From JAKZVK01 sp965261065 (GTDB taxonomy: Bacteria > Acidobacteriota > Terriglobia > Bryobacterales > UBA6623), in the NCBI GenBank assembly GCA_965261065.1, contig OZ253444.1, positions 5,084,001-5,148,000 on the forward strand: 64,000 bases of DNA. Direction: 5' to 3'. The position numbers and the translations under genes were made by a program. A model generated the notes under the pieces. That model searched no databases and was not told the DNA's origin. It was given only the letters and a program-made list of their open reading frames with translations. The number at the start of each line of letters is the position of its first letter. Position 1 is the first letter of the stretch. This document shows positions 15,947 to 24,832 of this stretch, piece after piece.

Positions 15947-18900
15947 ATGGGACCTCGCAGCCGCTTCTCACGCACGCGACCACCAATCCTGTCGTCTGCC
16001 CTCGCCAGCTTGATCTTCCTCGCTACGCCACCTCCGCCGGTCATTGCACAGCCTTCCTCGCAAGCCCCCTCCTCCCAAGACGTCGAGTTCTTCGAGAAGA
16101 AGATACGGCCCGTATTGGCTGAACACTGTTACGCCTGCCACAGCGACCGTGCGGCCGTCATGAGCGAACTGCGGCTCGACACGAAAGAGGGGCTGCGAAA
16201 AGGGGGCACCCGTGGTCCGGCCGTTGTGCCGGGTGAGCCTGGCAACAGTTTGTTGCTGAAGGTCGTCTCGTACTCGGATCCTGACCTGCGGATGCCGCCC
16301 CCCGGCAAGCTTAGCGACGAGCAGATCGCCGACATCGGCGCTTGGGTCGAGATGGGCGCACCCGACCCGCGCACCGAGGTACTCACGCCTGCACCCGTCT
16401 CCACCGAAGAAATCGATTTCGAAAAGGCGCGCCAATTCTGGTCGTTCCAGCCGCTACGGCCAGGACCGCTTCCGAGGGTCCAAGACAACGATTGGCCTGC
16501 CGCACCGATCGACCACTTCATCTTGAGCCGTCTCGAGGAGCAAGGGCTCACTCCCTCCCCGCCCGCGGACAAGCGCACTCTACTGCGCCGCGTCACGTTT
16601 GACCTGATCGGCCTGCCGCCGACGCCCGACGAGATTGCGGTGTTTCTCGCTGACGATTCGCCCGGCGCGTTCAAGACCGTCGTCGAGCGTCTGTTGGACT
16701 CCCCCCACTACGGCGAGCGCTGGGGACGTCACTGGCTCGACCTGGTCCGCTTTGCCGAGACCAACGGCCATGAGTTCGACAACGACAAGCTTGACGCCTG
16801 GCGCTATCGCGACTACGTGATCCGCGCGTTGAATGACGACGTGCCGTACGACCAATTCGTGCGCGAGCACATTGCCGGCGATCTGGTGTCCGAGCCTCGC
16901 CTCAGCCCTGACGGCGCCCGCCACGAGTCTCCCATCGGCACCAGTCCCTACTGGTTCGGCGAGGTCTTGAACGGCGCGACCGACTCGGAGAAGTCCCGGG
17001 CCGATCAGGTCGACAATCAGATCGATGTGATGGGCAAAGCTTTCTTGGGCCTCACCGTCGCCTGTGCCCGCTGCCACGATCACAAGTTCGACCCCATCCC
17101 CACGGCCGACTACTACTCGCTCGCCGGCATCATGCACAGCACTGAGATCTTGGAGGCGGTGGTCGACTCGGAGGAACGCTCCCGCGAGATCGCGTCGGTC
17201 GGCCGGAAAATCGCTGCCGCCAACGACGAGGTCGGGAGTCTGCTGGCCGAGGGACGCCGCCGGCTTGTAACGCAGCTTGACGACTACTTGCTCGCTGCCG
17301 CCGAGTTGATGACTCGAGAAGACGCTGGCGTCACCGTGCTCGACCAAGAGCTGGCCGCGGCGAAAGGACTCGATGCTGAGATGCTGCGGGCGTGGGTCGA
17401 CTACCTTGAGCATGCGGAAAAAGCTCCTGAGAACGTATTCCACCCGTTCGCGAAACTGGCGGCTCGCGCGCCGGCCGGCGGGGCAGACTCATTCGCCGCA
17501 TCGCTCCACGGCATTCGCGAGGAACTCTCGCGCCGAACACAAGAACAGGTGCGTCGCGCCGCCGAGCAACGTGGCGATGTCGTCTACGAAGACTTCGACA
17601 AGCCGAACCACGAAGGATGGATCGTCTCCGGGCAGGCGTTCAGTGAGGCCTCCCGGACGGCGCCCGCCCCCAACCAGCCGCTGCGCGGCTACCGCTCCGA
17701 GGGAATGGCCAACTCTTTCGGTGCGGGTTCGGACGCCTTTGTCGGCAGCCTCATCTCCGGGAAGTTTCACACCAGCAAGCGGTATATCCACGTGCGCATG
17801 GCGGGCAGCCGCGGTAACCTCTTGCGCACCCGTCTATCGCAGACCCGTTTGACGCTGGTCGTCGATGGCTACAAGAGTTCGCATTTCGTTTCGGAGGGTA
17901 CGGACGATTTCGGTTGGATGACTCGGAACTTGGTCACGCAGTACGACCGCACAGCCTACTTTGAGCTTGTCGACCGTGACCGTGAAGGGCACATCGTTGT
18001 CGACAAGATCATCTTTTCGGACTCGAGCGAGCCACCGGACGTATCAGAGCCAGCCAATCCGCGGGTGATCGCCTTACTCGATGACGCAGGTGTCACGTCG
18101 CTCGCAAGCCTGGCCCGCGCGTATCAGCGGCTGTTCCAACAAGCGATCGAGGAACGTCGACCGACTCTTGAAAGCCGAGCCCTTTTGGAATCGTTGACGC
18201 CCACGCCCGCCGGGGAAGGCGTCGTGCGCTTACTGAATCGCGACGAACGCCACCGTTGGAGCGAACTGGCGCACACCCGTGGGCGTCTCGAAGGCGCTCT
18301 GCCTCCTTCCACCTTCGCCATGACCAGCCGCGACGACAACCCGCGTGACGTGGCGATCCATCTACGCGGCAGCCACAAGAACCTGGGTGAGATGGCGCCG
18401 CGGGGGTTCCTGCAGGTTCTCTCGAACGGAGCCTCAATGAACGGCGGCAGCGGTCGTTTGGAACTGGCGAGGCAAATCACGACCGACGCCGCGCCGCTCC
18501 TGGCGCGGGTGATGGTAAACCGCATCTGGAAGCATCATTTCGGCCAAGGGCTGGTGCGGTCCAGCGACAACTTCGGCGAGACGGGCGACCGCCCGAGCCA
18601 CCCGGAGCTTCTCGACCACCTCGCCGGTCGGTTTCAAAACGGCTGGTCGATCAAGGCCATGCATCGCGCTCTGCTGCTGAGTAGTAGTTACCGCATGTCG
18701 AGCCGCGCCTCAGCCCGTGCAATGGAGTCCGATCCGCGCAACACTCTCTTGCACAACGTGCCGGTGCGGCGGCTCGAAGGAGAATCGATTCGCGACGCGA
18801 TGCTGGTAGTCGCCGGGACACTCGACCGTTCGCTCTACGGTCCCAGCGTAGTTCCCCACATCAGCCGGTATCAAGACGGACGCGGTAAGCCGCCCCACCC

Positions 18901-19321
18901 GGGCCCGCTCGACGGCCGCGGCCGCCGCAGTGTGTACATCCAAGTGCGGCGCAATTTCCTGACGCCGCTGCTGTTGGCGTTCGACTATCCGTTGCCGATA
19001 TCGAGCCGTGGGCGGCGCACGGTCTCGACCGTCCCTTCACAGGCGCTGATCATGATGAACAACCGGTTCGTGGGTCGACAGGCAGAGGCTTGGGCTCGAC
19101 GAGAGATCCGCGGCGAGCCCGGCGGCCGCGCTCGAATTGAGAGCATGTTCCTGCGGGCCTATGGCCGCCCCGTTGAACCGGGCGAGCTTGACGAGGTGGA
19201 TCTGTTCCTCGACCGTCAGAGCAGCCGCTATGCGGCCTCGAACAATCCTGATGACATCCGCGTCTGGACCGATCTGGCGCACGTTCTCTTCAATAGCACC
19301 GAGTTCATCTTCGTACGCTAA
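15947..19321 (+). CDS. Cytochrome-domain protein with DUF1549 and DUF1553, inserted domain
   Basis: A 1124-residue exported protein starting 19 bases after the DUF1501 stop. After a signal peptide it has one cytochrome C domain (CYACH at about residue 61; RMPPPGKLSDEQ), DUF1549 (APIDHFILSRLEEQGL, WGRHWLDLVRFAET, CARCHDHKFDPIPTADYY at about 373) and DUF1553 (MVNRIWKHHFGQGLVRSS, SHPELLDHLAG, RRSVYIQVRRN, TVSTVPSQALIMMNNRF). Between the two DUFs, at about residues 540-690, lies an extra segment (VYEDFDKPNHEGWIVSGQAF onward) that reads like a carbohydrate-binding-type beta sandwich. This makes it longer than the upstream paralogue, which has two haem domains and no insert. Confidence 0.92.
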   Translation: MGPRSRFSRTRPPILSSALASLIFLATPPPPVIAQPSSQAPSSQDVEFFEKKIRPVLAEHCYACHSDRAAVMSELRLDTKEGLRKGGTRGPAVVPGEPGNSLLLKVVSYSDPDLRMPPPGKLSDEQIADIGAWVEMGAPDPRTEVLTPAPVSTEEIDFEKARQFWSFQPLRPGPLPRVQDNDWPAAPIDHFILSRLEEQGLTPSPPADKRTLLRRVTFDLIGLPPTPDEIAVFLADDSPGAFKTVVERLLDSPHYGERWGRHWLDLVRFAETNGHEFDNDKLDAWRYRDYVIRALNDDVPYDQFVREHIAGDLVSEPRLSPDGARHESPIGTSPYWFGEVLNGATDSEKSRADQVDNQIDVMGKAFLGLTVACARCHDHKFDPIPTADYYSLAGIMHSTEILEAVVDSEERSREIASVGRKIAAANDEVGSLLAEGRRRLVTQLDDYLLAAAELMTREDAGVTVLDQELAAAKGLDAEMLRAWVDYLEHAEKAPENVFHPFAKLAARAPAGGADSFAASLHGIREELSRRTQEQVRRAAEQRGDVVYEDFDKPNHEGWIVSGQAFSEASRTAPAPNQPLRGYRSEGMANSFGAGSDAFVGSLISGKFHTSKRYIHVRMAGSRGNLLRTRLSQTRLTLVVDGYKSSHFVSEGTDDFGWMTRNLVTQYDRTAYFELVDRDREGHIVVDKIIFSDSSEPPDVSEPANPRVIALLDDAGVTSLASLARAYQRLFQQAIEERRPTLESRALLESLTPTPAGEGVVRLLNRDERHRWSELAHTRGRLEGALPPSTFAMTSRDDNPRDVAIHLRGSHKNLGEMAPRGFLQVLSNGASMNGGSGRLELARQITTDAAPLLARVMVNRIWKHHFGQGLVRSSDNFGETGDRPSHPELLDHLAGRFQNGWSIKAMHRALLLSSSYRMSSRASARAMESDPRNTLLHNVPVRRLEGESIRDAMLVVAGTLDRSLYGPSVVPHISRYQDGRGKPPHPGPLDGRGRRSVYIQVRRNFLTPLLLAFDYPLPISSRGRRTVSTVPSQALIMMNNRFVGRQAEAWARREIRGEPGGRARIESMFLRAYGRPVEPGELDEVDLFLDRQSSRYAASNNPDDIRVWTDLAHVLFNSTEFIFVR

Positions 19322-19595
19322 TGACGGCGACCGGACCAACTGCGTGGCGAGCGGTCCGACAGCCCCCCTCGTAAACCACTTTAACTACTCTCAACGGGGT
19401 TTTTCTCGTGTTTGCCTTTCGCTACCCTTGCTGGCCCTAACCAACCCAGAATGAGGGTCCTAGGGGCCGTCTCTTGGTACAGTGGCATACGCTTGAGCAA
19501 GCCTTAGTCTTGCTGGGCCCCCACAAATCTTCCCCAAGTTCTTGAGGCTGAGCCGCGCCGAAACAGTGCTGGGATATGCATAAAGCGTGGCTAGA
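19322..19595. other. Intergenic region before vapBC
   Basis: About 270 bases after the DUF1553 gene contain no gene that I recognise. A GGGGTTTTTC run near 19396 could be a weak terminator tail, but no strong stem precedes it. The vapB operator follows directly. Confidence 0.4.
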
Positions 19596-19626
19596 CATGG
19601 TGCAATTATGGTTTACTTACACCATG
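19596..19626 (+). promoter_or_regulatory. Inverted repeat overlapping the vapB start, probable operator
   Basis: CATGGTG (19596-19602) and CACCATG (19620-19626) form an exact 7-bp inverted repeat with 17 bases between; the right arm contains the vapB ATG. The intervening bases are AT-rich in an otherwise GC-rich region. VapB-VapC complexes repress their own promoters through such sites, so autoregulation is inferred. Confidence 0.5.
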
Positions 19627-19902
19627 GCTCTCAACATTAAGAACCCCGAGGCCGAACGGCTCGCTGCCGAGGTCGCGGGTTTGGCGGGGGAATCGAAGAC
19701 GGAGGCGATTCGGGTGGCGCTCTCGGAGCGCAAAGAGAAGCTTCTACTGAGCCGGGGCGCGGCAAGCAAGCGTGAGCGAATCGAAGCGGTCCTCAGGAAC
19801 CGCATCTGGATCTGGCCTCAGGTTGACCCGAAATTGTTAGGACGCCCGATTCTAAAGGCCGAGCGCGAAGGGATTCTCGGCTACGGACCCGACGGAGTCT
19901 GA
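19624..19902 (+). CDS. vapB: VapB-type antitoxin
   Basis: The 92-residue protein starts MALNIKNPEAERLAAEVAGL and contains GESKTEAIRVALSERKEKL, the N-terminal DNA-binding region of the Rv0623-like VapB group. The C-terminal part (GRPILKAEREGILGYGPDGV) is the toxin-wrapping tail. The ATG at 19624 is chosen over an upstream in-frame start at 19576 because the conserved sequence begins there. The vapC gene follows after 9 bases, so the two form one unit. The antitoxin should neutralise VapC and repress the operon. Confidence 0.9.
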   Translation: MALNIKNPEAERLAAEVAGLAGESKTEAIRVALSERKEKLLLSRGAASKRERIEAVLRNRIWIWPQVDPKLLGRPILKAEREGILGYGPDGV

Positions 19903-19911
19903 CCTAGTCTC

Positions 19912-20292
19912 ATGGTGGTCGATTCTTCCGCCTTATTGGCGGTGTTGCTGAGGGAGCCCGGGTATGAGGCCATCCTAAAACGTCTGATCGAGGCGCCGCT
20001 CGTCGCTGTTGCGGCTCCCACGTTGGCCGAGACGGCGATGGTGCTTGCTTCGCACGTCTCGGGCGATCCACGGTACCTGTTGAACGAGCTTGTACGGGAA
20101 GCGGGAATCGAGGTGATCGAGTTCGCAGAGCGCCATTTCGAGATTGCCGTCGACGCGTTCCTAGCCTACGGCAAAGGACGCCACAAGGCGGCGCTCAACT
20201 ATGGCGACTGCCTCAGCTACGCGGCGGCGCGGGCGGCCGGCATGCCGCTGCTCTACCGTGGCAACGACTTTTCGAAGACCGACCTCGCCTGA
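19912..20292 (+). CDS. vapC: VapC PIN-domain RNase toxin
   Basis: A 126-residue PIN protein with all expected acidic positions: Asp4 in MVVDSSALLAVLL, Glu in PTLAETAMVL, Asp in NYGDCLSYAAA and Asp in YRGNDFSKTDL. These bind Mg2+ for cleavage of RNA, usually tRNA. Length and motif spacing are standard, and the gene is intact, unlike the toxin-antitoxin locus at 5.4-9.9 kb. A functional VapBC module is the likely reading. Confidence 0.93.
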   Translation: MVVDSSALLAVLLREPGYEAILKRLIEAPLVAVAAPTLAETAMVLASHVSGDPRYLLNELVREAGIEVIEFAERHFEIAVDAFLAYGKGRHKAALNYGDCLSYAAARAAGMPLLYRGNDFSKTDLA

Positions 20293-20382
20293 GAGGAGCG
20301 CAGCCGCATCCGCGCTAACTGGGTGCGTCGTTGTTCATCGAGTCAGTGCGCCAGGCGACGCCCAGGGTGCAATAACTATCTA

Positions 20383-21066
20383 GTGAACTTCTTCAACTAT
20401 TTCACCGAGATCGAAGAGCACTTTCAGCAGGCCCGGGGGACGGGCCTGTTTCTGCTTTCGCCGCTTGATTGGGCGATGATCGAAACGTGGAAGGAAGCGG
20501 GCATCCCGATCGAGGCGGTCCACAAGGGTATCGACCGGGCGTTTGAGAAGTGGCACGCCCGCAAGCGCAAGATCCGCATGGTCAACTCGCTGGCCTACTG
20601 CGCCCAAGAGGTGTTGACGGCGGCGAGTCAGATGGGCGATACCGACGAGACCGCGCAAGCCGGTGAGCCGGTGTTTCGAGAGGACGAGTTGGCGCGGTTC
20701 TTCCGCCGCAACGCCGAGGCCATTCGTCAGCACGGCGGCCAGACGCCCGAGGCCTTGCGCAAGACGTTCGAGGAGAGCGCCACGTCGCTCGATCAGCTCG
20801 CCGAAGCCGCCGAGCGGGAGCAAGCCAGCGACCTCGAAGCGATCGAACAGCGTCTCACCGTCATCGAACAGCGCCTGATCGCGGCCGCCATGCAGACGAT
20901 GACGGAGGACGAACTGCTCGCCGCCCGCCAAGAGATGGACCGCCAACTCGCGCCCTACCGCGCGAAGATGACGGCGGAACAGTTGGGGCTGCTGGAAAAA
21001 CAATACCTCGAACGCAAGTGCCTCGAAGGCCGCGGCCTACCGAGACTAAGCCTGTTTTACTTGTAA
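20383..21066 (+). CDS. Conserved hypothetical protein with coiled coil
   Basis: A 227-residue soluble protein with a GTG start (VNFFNYFTEIEEHFQQARGT). The N-terminal half includes LLSPLDWAMIETWKEAGIPI and a KRKIRMVNSLAYC stretch. The C-terminal half is very Glu/Gln/Arg-rich (SLDQLAEAAEREQASDLEAI, then QMDRQLAPYRAKM-like repeats) and should form a coiled coil. I recognise the N-terminus as a type recurring in acidobacterial genomes without known function. There is no signal peptide or membrane segment. It lies 90 bases after vapC and may or may not share its promoter. Confidence 0.75.
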   Translation: MNFFNYFTEIEEHFQQARGTGLFLLSPLDWAMIETWKEAGIPIEAVHKGIDRAFEKWHARKRKIRMVNSLAYCAQEVLTAASQMGDTDETAQAGEPVFREDELARFFRRNAEAIRQHGGQTPEALRKTFEESATSLDQLAEAAEREQASDLEAIEQRLTVIEQRLIAAAMQTMTEDELLAARQEMDRQLAPYRAKMTAEQLGLLEKQYLERKCLEGRGLPRLSLFYL

Positions 21067-21090
21067 GTACGTTGGTTGAGCCCGCCCAAC

Positions 21091-21253
21091 CGCCACTCGG
21101 AGAGCCGCAGGCGTTAGCCTGCGTTGAGGCCCCGCGACCCGTCTCTTGTACCCCTAGAGGCATACCTGCCACCAGCCTCAGAAAGCCCATGGGACTCAAG
21201 CGGCCACCCGGATACTGTCAACGCAAGCTCACGCCCGCGGTTCCTGAGTGGCG
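21091..21253. repeat. Pair of inverted palindromic repeats between convergent genes
   Basis: The 39-base arm at 21091-21129 (CGCCACTCGGAGAGCCGC onward) is repeated in inverted orientation at 21216-21253 with a few mismatches; about 86 bases separate them. Each arm also contains its own small palindrome of the type GCAGGCGTTAGCCTGC. The pair lies between genes transcribed towards each other, so it could fold as a large hairpin ending both transcripts. Similar arms occur singly at 24722, 29850 and 38578. Confidence 0.65.
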
Positions 21254-21307
21254 ATGGCGGTTGCGGTGATCCCGAGTTGCCGAGATTGCGGTACAGACCG
21301 CCAAGCC

Positions 21308-22447
21308 TCAGATCGTCGCGATCAGTTTGGCGATGAGCGCGGCGCGGTCAGCGATGCGGTCGATCCGAATATTCTCGGTCGGCGAATGCGCCCCCTCGCC
21401 CACCGCGCCCAGCCCGTCCAAGGTGGGGATGCCGAGCGCGGCCGTGAAGTTGCCGTCCGAGCCGCCGCCCACGCTGGCCTCGCCCAACTCGGCGCTCAAC
21501 TCCCGCGACAGCCTCTGCGCCAAGCGAAACAGCTTCACGATGCGCGCGCTTCGCTCCATCGGCGGCCGCCGGATAGACCCTTCCACTTGCAGCTTCGTCC
21601 GGCGGTTGAACGGCCGCAGCGAAGCAAACTTCTTCTCGAGACGCTGCGCATCGGATTTGCGCGGAACCCGTATGTCGACCGTTGCCCAAGCGTCCTCAGG
21701 CACTACGTTGGTGGCCGTGCCGCCCTCGATCGTGCCGGGATTGACCGTGACGCCTTTGGCCAAGTCGGTCCACTCGGAGATGCGGATCAACTGCCGCGAC
21801 AGTTCCACCACCGCATTGGCCCCGGCGGCGAAGTTGAGGCCCGCGTGCGAGGCGATGCCTTTGACGCGCAGGGTATATCCGCCTCCGCCTTTGCGCGCCG
21901 TCTTGACGTTGCCCTCCGGACCGGCGCTAGGTTCGGTGATGAGCACGGCGTCGCTGCGCTTGGCCTCGGCCTCGGTGTAACGCCGCGAGGCCGGGCTGCC
22001 GACCTCCTCGTCAGAGTTCAACTGCAGGATGAACTTTTTCGCGATCGGAATCTCCAACTCCCGCAGCGCCTCGCAGGCGAACATGAAGTAAGCGACGCCG
22101 GCCTTCATGTCGAACACGCCCGGTCCCCACAGCCGGCCCTGCGAGCGCTTGAAGGGCATTCTCGCGAGCGTCCCGAGCGGGTAAACGGTATCGAGGTGCC
22201 CGAGACCGAGCACCTGCCCGCTTTTGCGCGAGCCCGGCAACCGGAACTCGATCCGCAGGTGATCACCATAGGTCTTCTCCCGATAGACCTTGACCTTGCC
22301 CAGCGAGGTTGCGTGATCCGCGATGAACTCCACCGCTCGGTTGACTGCGGCACGGTCATGGCTGGGCGACTCGATGCCGACCAACTCGCCGATCCAGTCG
22401 ATCATCGCGGACCGCCGTTTGGTGATGTAATGGAGAATTGGATCCAT
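21308..22447 (-). CDS. M20 family zinc peptidase (carboxypeptidase G2-like)
   Basis: A 379-residue protein from the ATG at 22447 (MDPILHYITKRR). M20 landmarks are GLGHLDTVYP (metal His and catalytic Asp), WGPGVFDMKAG (bridging Asp), LNSDEEVGSPASR (catalytic Glu-Glu), EPS, and the C-terminal SVGGGSDGNFTAA and GEGAHSPTE. The dimerisation domain contains GIASHAGLN. Such enzymes remove C-terminal glutamate or related residues from peptides or folate-like compounds. No signal peptide is seen, so it is probably cytoplasmic. The frame is open upstream to 22492, but that would run through the fabZ promoter region. Confidence 0.9.
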   Translation of the reverse strand: MDPILHYITKRRSAMIDWIGELVGIESPSHDRAAVNRAVEFIADHATSLGKVKVYREKTYGDHLRIEFRLPGSRKSGQVLGLGHLDTVYPLGTLARMPFKRSQGRLWGPGVFDMKAGVAYFMFACEALRELEIPIAKKFILQLNSDEEVGSPASRRYTEAEAKRSDAVLITEPSAGPEGNVKTARKGGGGYTLRVKGIASHAGLNFAAGANAVVELSRQLIRISEWTDLAKGVTVNPGTIEGGTATNVVPEDAWATVDIRVPRKSDAQRLEKKFASLRPFNRRTKLQVEGSIRRPPMERSARIVKLFRLAQRLSRELSAELGEASVGGGSDGNFTAALGIPTLDGLGAVGEGAHSPTENIRIDRIADRAALIAKLIATI

Positions 22448-22475
22448 TGGTTGTGCGCTAACCCTCTGGTATAAT
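22447..22475 (+). promoter_or_regulatory. Sigma70-type promoter of the fabZ-lpxA-lpxI operon
   Basis: TTGGTT (22447-22452), 17 bases, then TATAAT (22470-22475), with TG one base before the -10 (extended -10). This is the best promoter match in the window. It lies about 90 bases before fabZ, and its -35 overlaps the start codon of the divergent M20 peptidase gene, so the two promoters probably interfere. Confidence 0.65.
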
Positions 22476-22565
22476 ACGCGTTTTTCGCACACGCCAAGTT
22501 GCGGACGGTAGCGGTCGCTGCGAGTACACCTAGTCCTCGATCCTCAGCTCGTCCGTTCCCCCTCG

Positions 22566-23072
22566 ATGCACGACATCAACGACATTCTCACGCTGCTTCC
22601 CCACCGCTATCCGTTTCTGATGGTCGATCGGGTCGTCGAGGTGCGCGAGAACTTCATCGTCGGCATCAAGAACGTTACCGTCAATGAGCCGTTCTTCCAA
22701 GGCCATTTCCCCGGCTTGCCGGTCATGCCGGGCGTGATGATCGTCGAGTCGATGGCGCAAGTGGGGGCCCTGCTGCTTTTGATCACGGGACCGGAGCGTG
22801 GTGAGAACTACGACGACAAGATCGTTCTCTTCGCCGGGATCGAGAACGCCAGGTTCCGCAAGCCCGTCGTCCCCGGCGACCAACTACGCATCGAACTCCG
22901 GGTGCTCAAGCGCAAGGGACCGATCTGGAAGGTGGAAGCCAAAGCAACCGTGGACGGACATCTGGCGTGCCAGGCAGTTCTCACGTGCCACGTATCCGAC
23001 AAGGCGGCGCTGGGAGCCGCCGCGCCCGCGAGCGCGCCTGTCCCTAGTACCCGTGGCCCCAGCACTTCTTAG
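22566..23072 (+). CDS. fabZ: (3R)-hydroxyacyl-ACP dehydratase FabZ
   Basis: A 168-residue hot-dog-fold enzyme beginning MHDINDILTLLPHRYPFLMV, with the catalytic region FFQGHFPGLPVMPGVMIVES (His in GHFPG, Glu in VESMAQ). It dehydrates 3-hydroxyacyl-ACP in fatty acid elongation and competes with LpxA for the hydroxyacyl-ACP pool. The C-terminus has a Pro/Ala-rich tail of about 18 residues beyond the usual end. The lpxA gene follows after 8 bases. Confidence 0.95.
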   Translation: MHDINDILTLLPHRYPFLMVDRVVEVRENFIVGIKNVTVNEPFFQGHFPGLPVMPGVMIVESMAQVGALLLLITGPERGENYDDKIVLFAGIENARFRKPVVPGDQLRIELRVLKRKGPIWKVEAKATVDGHLACQAVLTCHVSDKAALGAAAPASAPVPSTRGPSTS

Positions 23073-23080
23073 GGGCTCTC

Positions 23081-23857
23081 ATGGCAATTCATCCCACCGC
23101 CGTCGTCGACAGTGGCGCTCGCGTTCATGAGTTGGCCGAGATTGGCCCCTTCTGCGTGATCGCGGACGAGGTCGAGGTCGGCGCGGGGACGCGCCTGTTG
23201 GCTCACGTCTACGTCGAGGGACCGATCACGATCGGCGACGACAACCTGTTCTATCCCTACTCAACCGTTGGCGTCGCACCGCAGGATCTGAAGTATCAAG
23301 GCGAGCGGTCCGAGACCCGCATCGGCAGCCGCAACTCCATCCGCGAGTTCGTCACCATCCACCGCGGCACCGGGGGCGGCGGCAGCCTAACGTCGCTCGG
23401 CGACGACAATCTGCTTCAGGCCTACGCTCACGTGGCGCACGATTGTCACGTCCGCTCGCACACGATCCTTGCGCACAGCGCCACGTTGGGAGGCCACGTC
23501 ACCGTCGAAGACTGGGCGGTCGTCGGCGCGCACAGTGGCGTCCATCAGTTCTGCCGCATCGGCGCGCACTGTTACATCGGCGGTTACAGTGTCATTACGC
23601 AAGACGTGATGCCTTACTCGTTGGTGGTTACCGAGCGCGGTGCGCGAGTCTTCGGGGTCAACAAGGTCGGGCTCGAGCGGCGCGAGTATTCGAAGGACAC
23701 GATCCAGCGCCTGCACAAGGTGTTCCGCGTGCTCACAAAGTCCGGCCTCAACACGGACCGGGCGATTGAGAAGATCCGAACGGAGGTCGAGACCGACGAA
23801 ACGGTTGAGAGCCTGCTCGAATTCATCCAGTCCTCGGAGCGGGGCGTAGTGAAATGA
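23081..23857 (+). CDS. lpxA: UDP-N-acetylglucosamine acyltransferase LpxA
   Basis: A 258-residue left-handed beta-helix protein with hexapeptide repeats from IHPTAVVDSGARVHELAEIG through VTVEDWAVVGAHSGVHQFCR and IGAHCYIGGYSV. The catalytic His lies in AHVAHDCHV. The C-terminal helical domain (KDTIQRLHKVFRVLTKSGL) is standard. It performs the first step of lipid A synthesis, 3-O-acylation of UDP-GlcNAc, marking the organism as Gram-negative with lipopolysaccharide. It is translated from the same transcript as fabZ. Confidence 0.97.
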   Translation: MAIHPTAVVDSGARVHELAEIGPFCVIADEVEVGAGTRLLAHVYVEGPITIGDDNLFYPYSTVGVAPQDLKYQGERSETRIGSRNSIREFVTIHRGTGGGGSLTSLGDDNLLQAYAHVAHDCHVRSHTILAHSATLGGHVTVEDWAVVGAHSGVHQFCRIGAHCYIGGYSVITQDVMPYSLVVTERGARVFGVNKVGLERREYSKDTIQRLHKVFRVLTKSGLNTDRAIEKIRTEVETDETVESLLEFIQSSERGVVK

Positions 23858-23870
23858 CAGCCGGGGTGAA

Positions 23871-24677
23871 ATGAAGGTCGGGCTGATCGCCGGCGGCGGA
23901 CGGTTCCCGCTGCTGGTGGCGTCGTCGGCCAAACAGCAAGGGCATGAAGTCGTCGCCGTGGCCATCAAGGAAGAAGCCGCGCCTGAGATCGAAGATCTCG
24001 CCAACCGCTGCCACTGGGTCTCGCTCGGCGAGCTGACGAAGCTAATCAAGCACCTCAAGCAAGAGCAAATCACCGAAGTTGTCATGGCTGGACGCGTGCG
24101 CCACGCCCGTATCTTCTCGTCCATCCGTCCCGACTGGAAGTTGCTCAAGCTGCTCACGTCGCTGCCGCGCAAGAACACCGACGCGCTGCTGGGAGCACTC
24201 GCGAACGTACTTGCCGAGGAGGGCATCGAGCTGGTCGATTCCACACGCTTTCTGGAGCCGAACCTGGTGCGGGAAGGCCCGCTGACCCGGCGCAAGCCGA
24301 ACGAAGACGAACGCGCCGACATCGAGTCCGGACGCGAGGTGGCCGCGGCGCTGGTCGCCTACGACATCGGCCAGACGGTCGTGATCTGCGAACGCGCCTG
24401 CGTGGCGGCCGAGGCCATGGAAGGCACCAACGACGTCATCGTGCGAGCGGGCGAATTGAGCAATGGGCGTCCCCTGACGGTCGTCAAAATGGCCAAGCCC
24501 AACCAGGACATGCGCTTCGACGTGCCGGTGATCGGTCCGACGACGATCGACAAGATGCAGCAGGCCAATGCCACTGCGCTCGCGGTGCAAGCCGACAAGA
24601 CGCTGGTGCTCGACAAGGAAGAGCTGGTCGGAGCGGCCGAGCGAGCCAAGATCGCAATCGTCGGGTATCGTGCATAG
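23871..24677 (+). CDS. lpxI: UDP-2,3-diacylglucosamine pyrophosphatase LpxI
   Basis: A 268-residue LpxI (DUF1009) protein: GLIAGGGRFPLLVASSAKQQ at the N-terminus, and the C-terminal domain with SGREVAAALVAYDIGQTVV, ACVAAEAMEGTNDVI and MAKPNQDMRFDVPVIGPTTI. It hydrolyses UDP-2,3-diacylglucosamine to lipid X, replacing LpxH in alphaproteobacteria, acidobacteria and others. It starts 13 bases after lpxA, completing a fabZ-lpxA-lpxI unit. Confidence 0.96.
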   Translation: MKVGLIAGGGRFPLLVASSAKQQGHEVVAVAIKEEAAPEIEDLANRCHWVSLGELTKLIKHLKQEQITEVVMAGRVRHARIFSSIRPDWKLLKLLTSLPRKNTDALLGALANVLAEEGIELVDSTRFLEPNLVREGPLTRRKPNEDERADIESGREVAAALVAYDIGQTVVICERACVAAEAMEGTNDVIVRAGELSNGRPLTVVKMAKPNQDMRFDVPVIGPTTIDKMQQANATALAVQADKTLVLDKEELVGAAERAKIAIVGYRA

Positions 24678-24721
24678 TCAGCAATCGCCGCTGGAAGTCG
24701 GCAGTCTTCGCAACAAAGACT

Positions 24722-24752
24722 CGGAGCCGCAAGCGTGAGCTTGCGTTGAGAA
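24722..24752. repeat. Palindromic intergenic repeat (GCAAGCGTGAGCTTGC type)
   Basis: GAGCCGCAAGCGTGAGCTTGCGTTGAG contains the near-palindrome CGCAAGCGTGAGCTTGCG and matches the arms at 21091-21129 and 21216-21253, and the copy at 29850. It lies 45 bases after lpxI and could act as a transcript hairpin. Confidence 0.6.
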
Positions 24753-24832
24753 GTGGAGAGATGAGCCGGATTTGGCAAGAGCCCGAGAAAGCGCGACACG
24801 GCTGCCAGCTAGAGGCCTTCGAGTGGCGTCAG

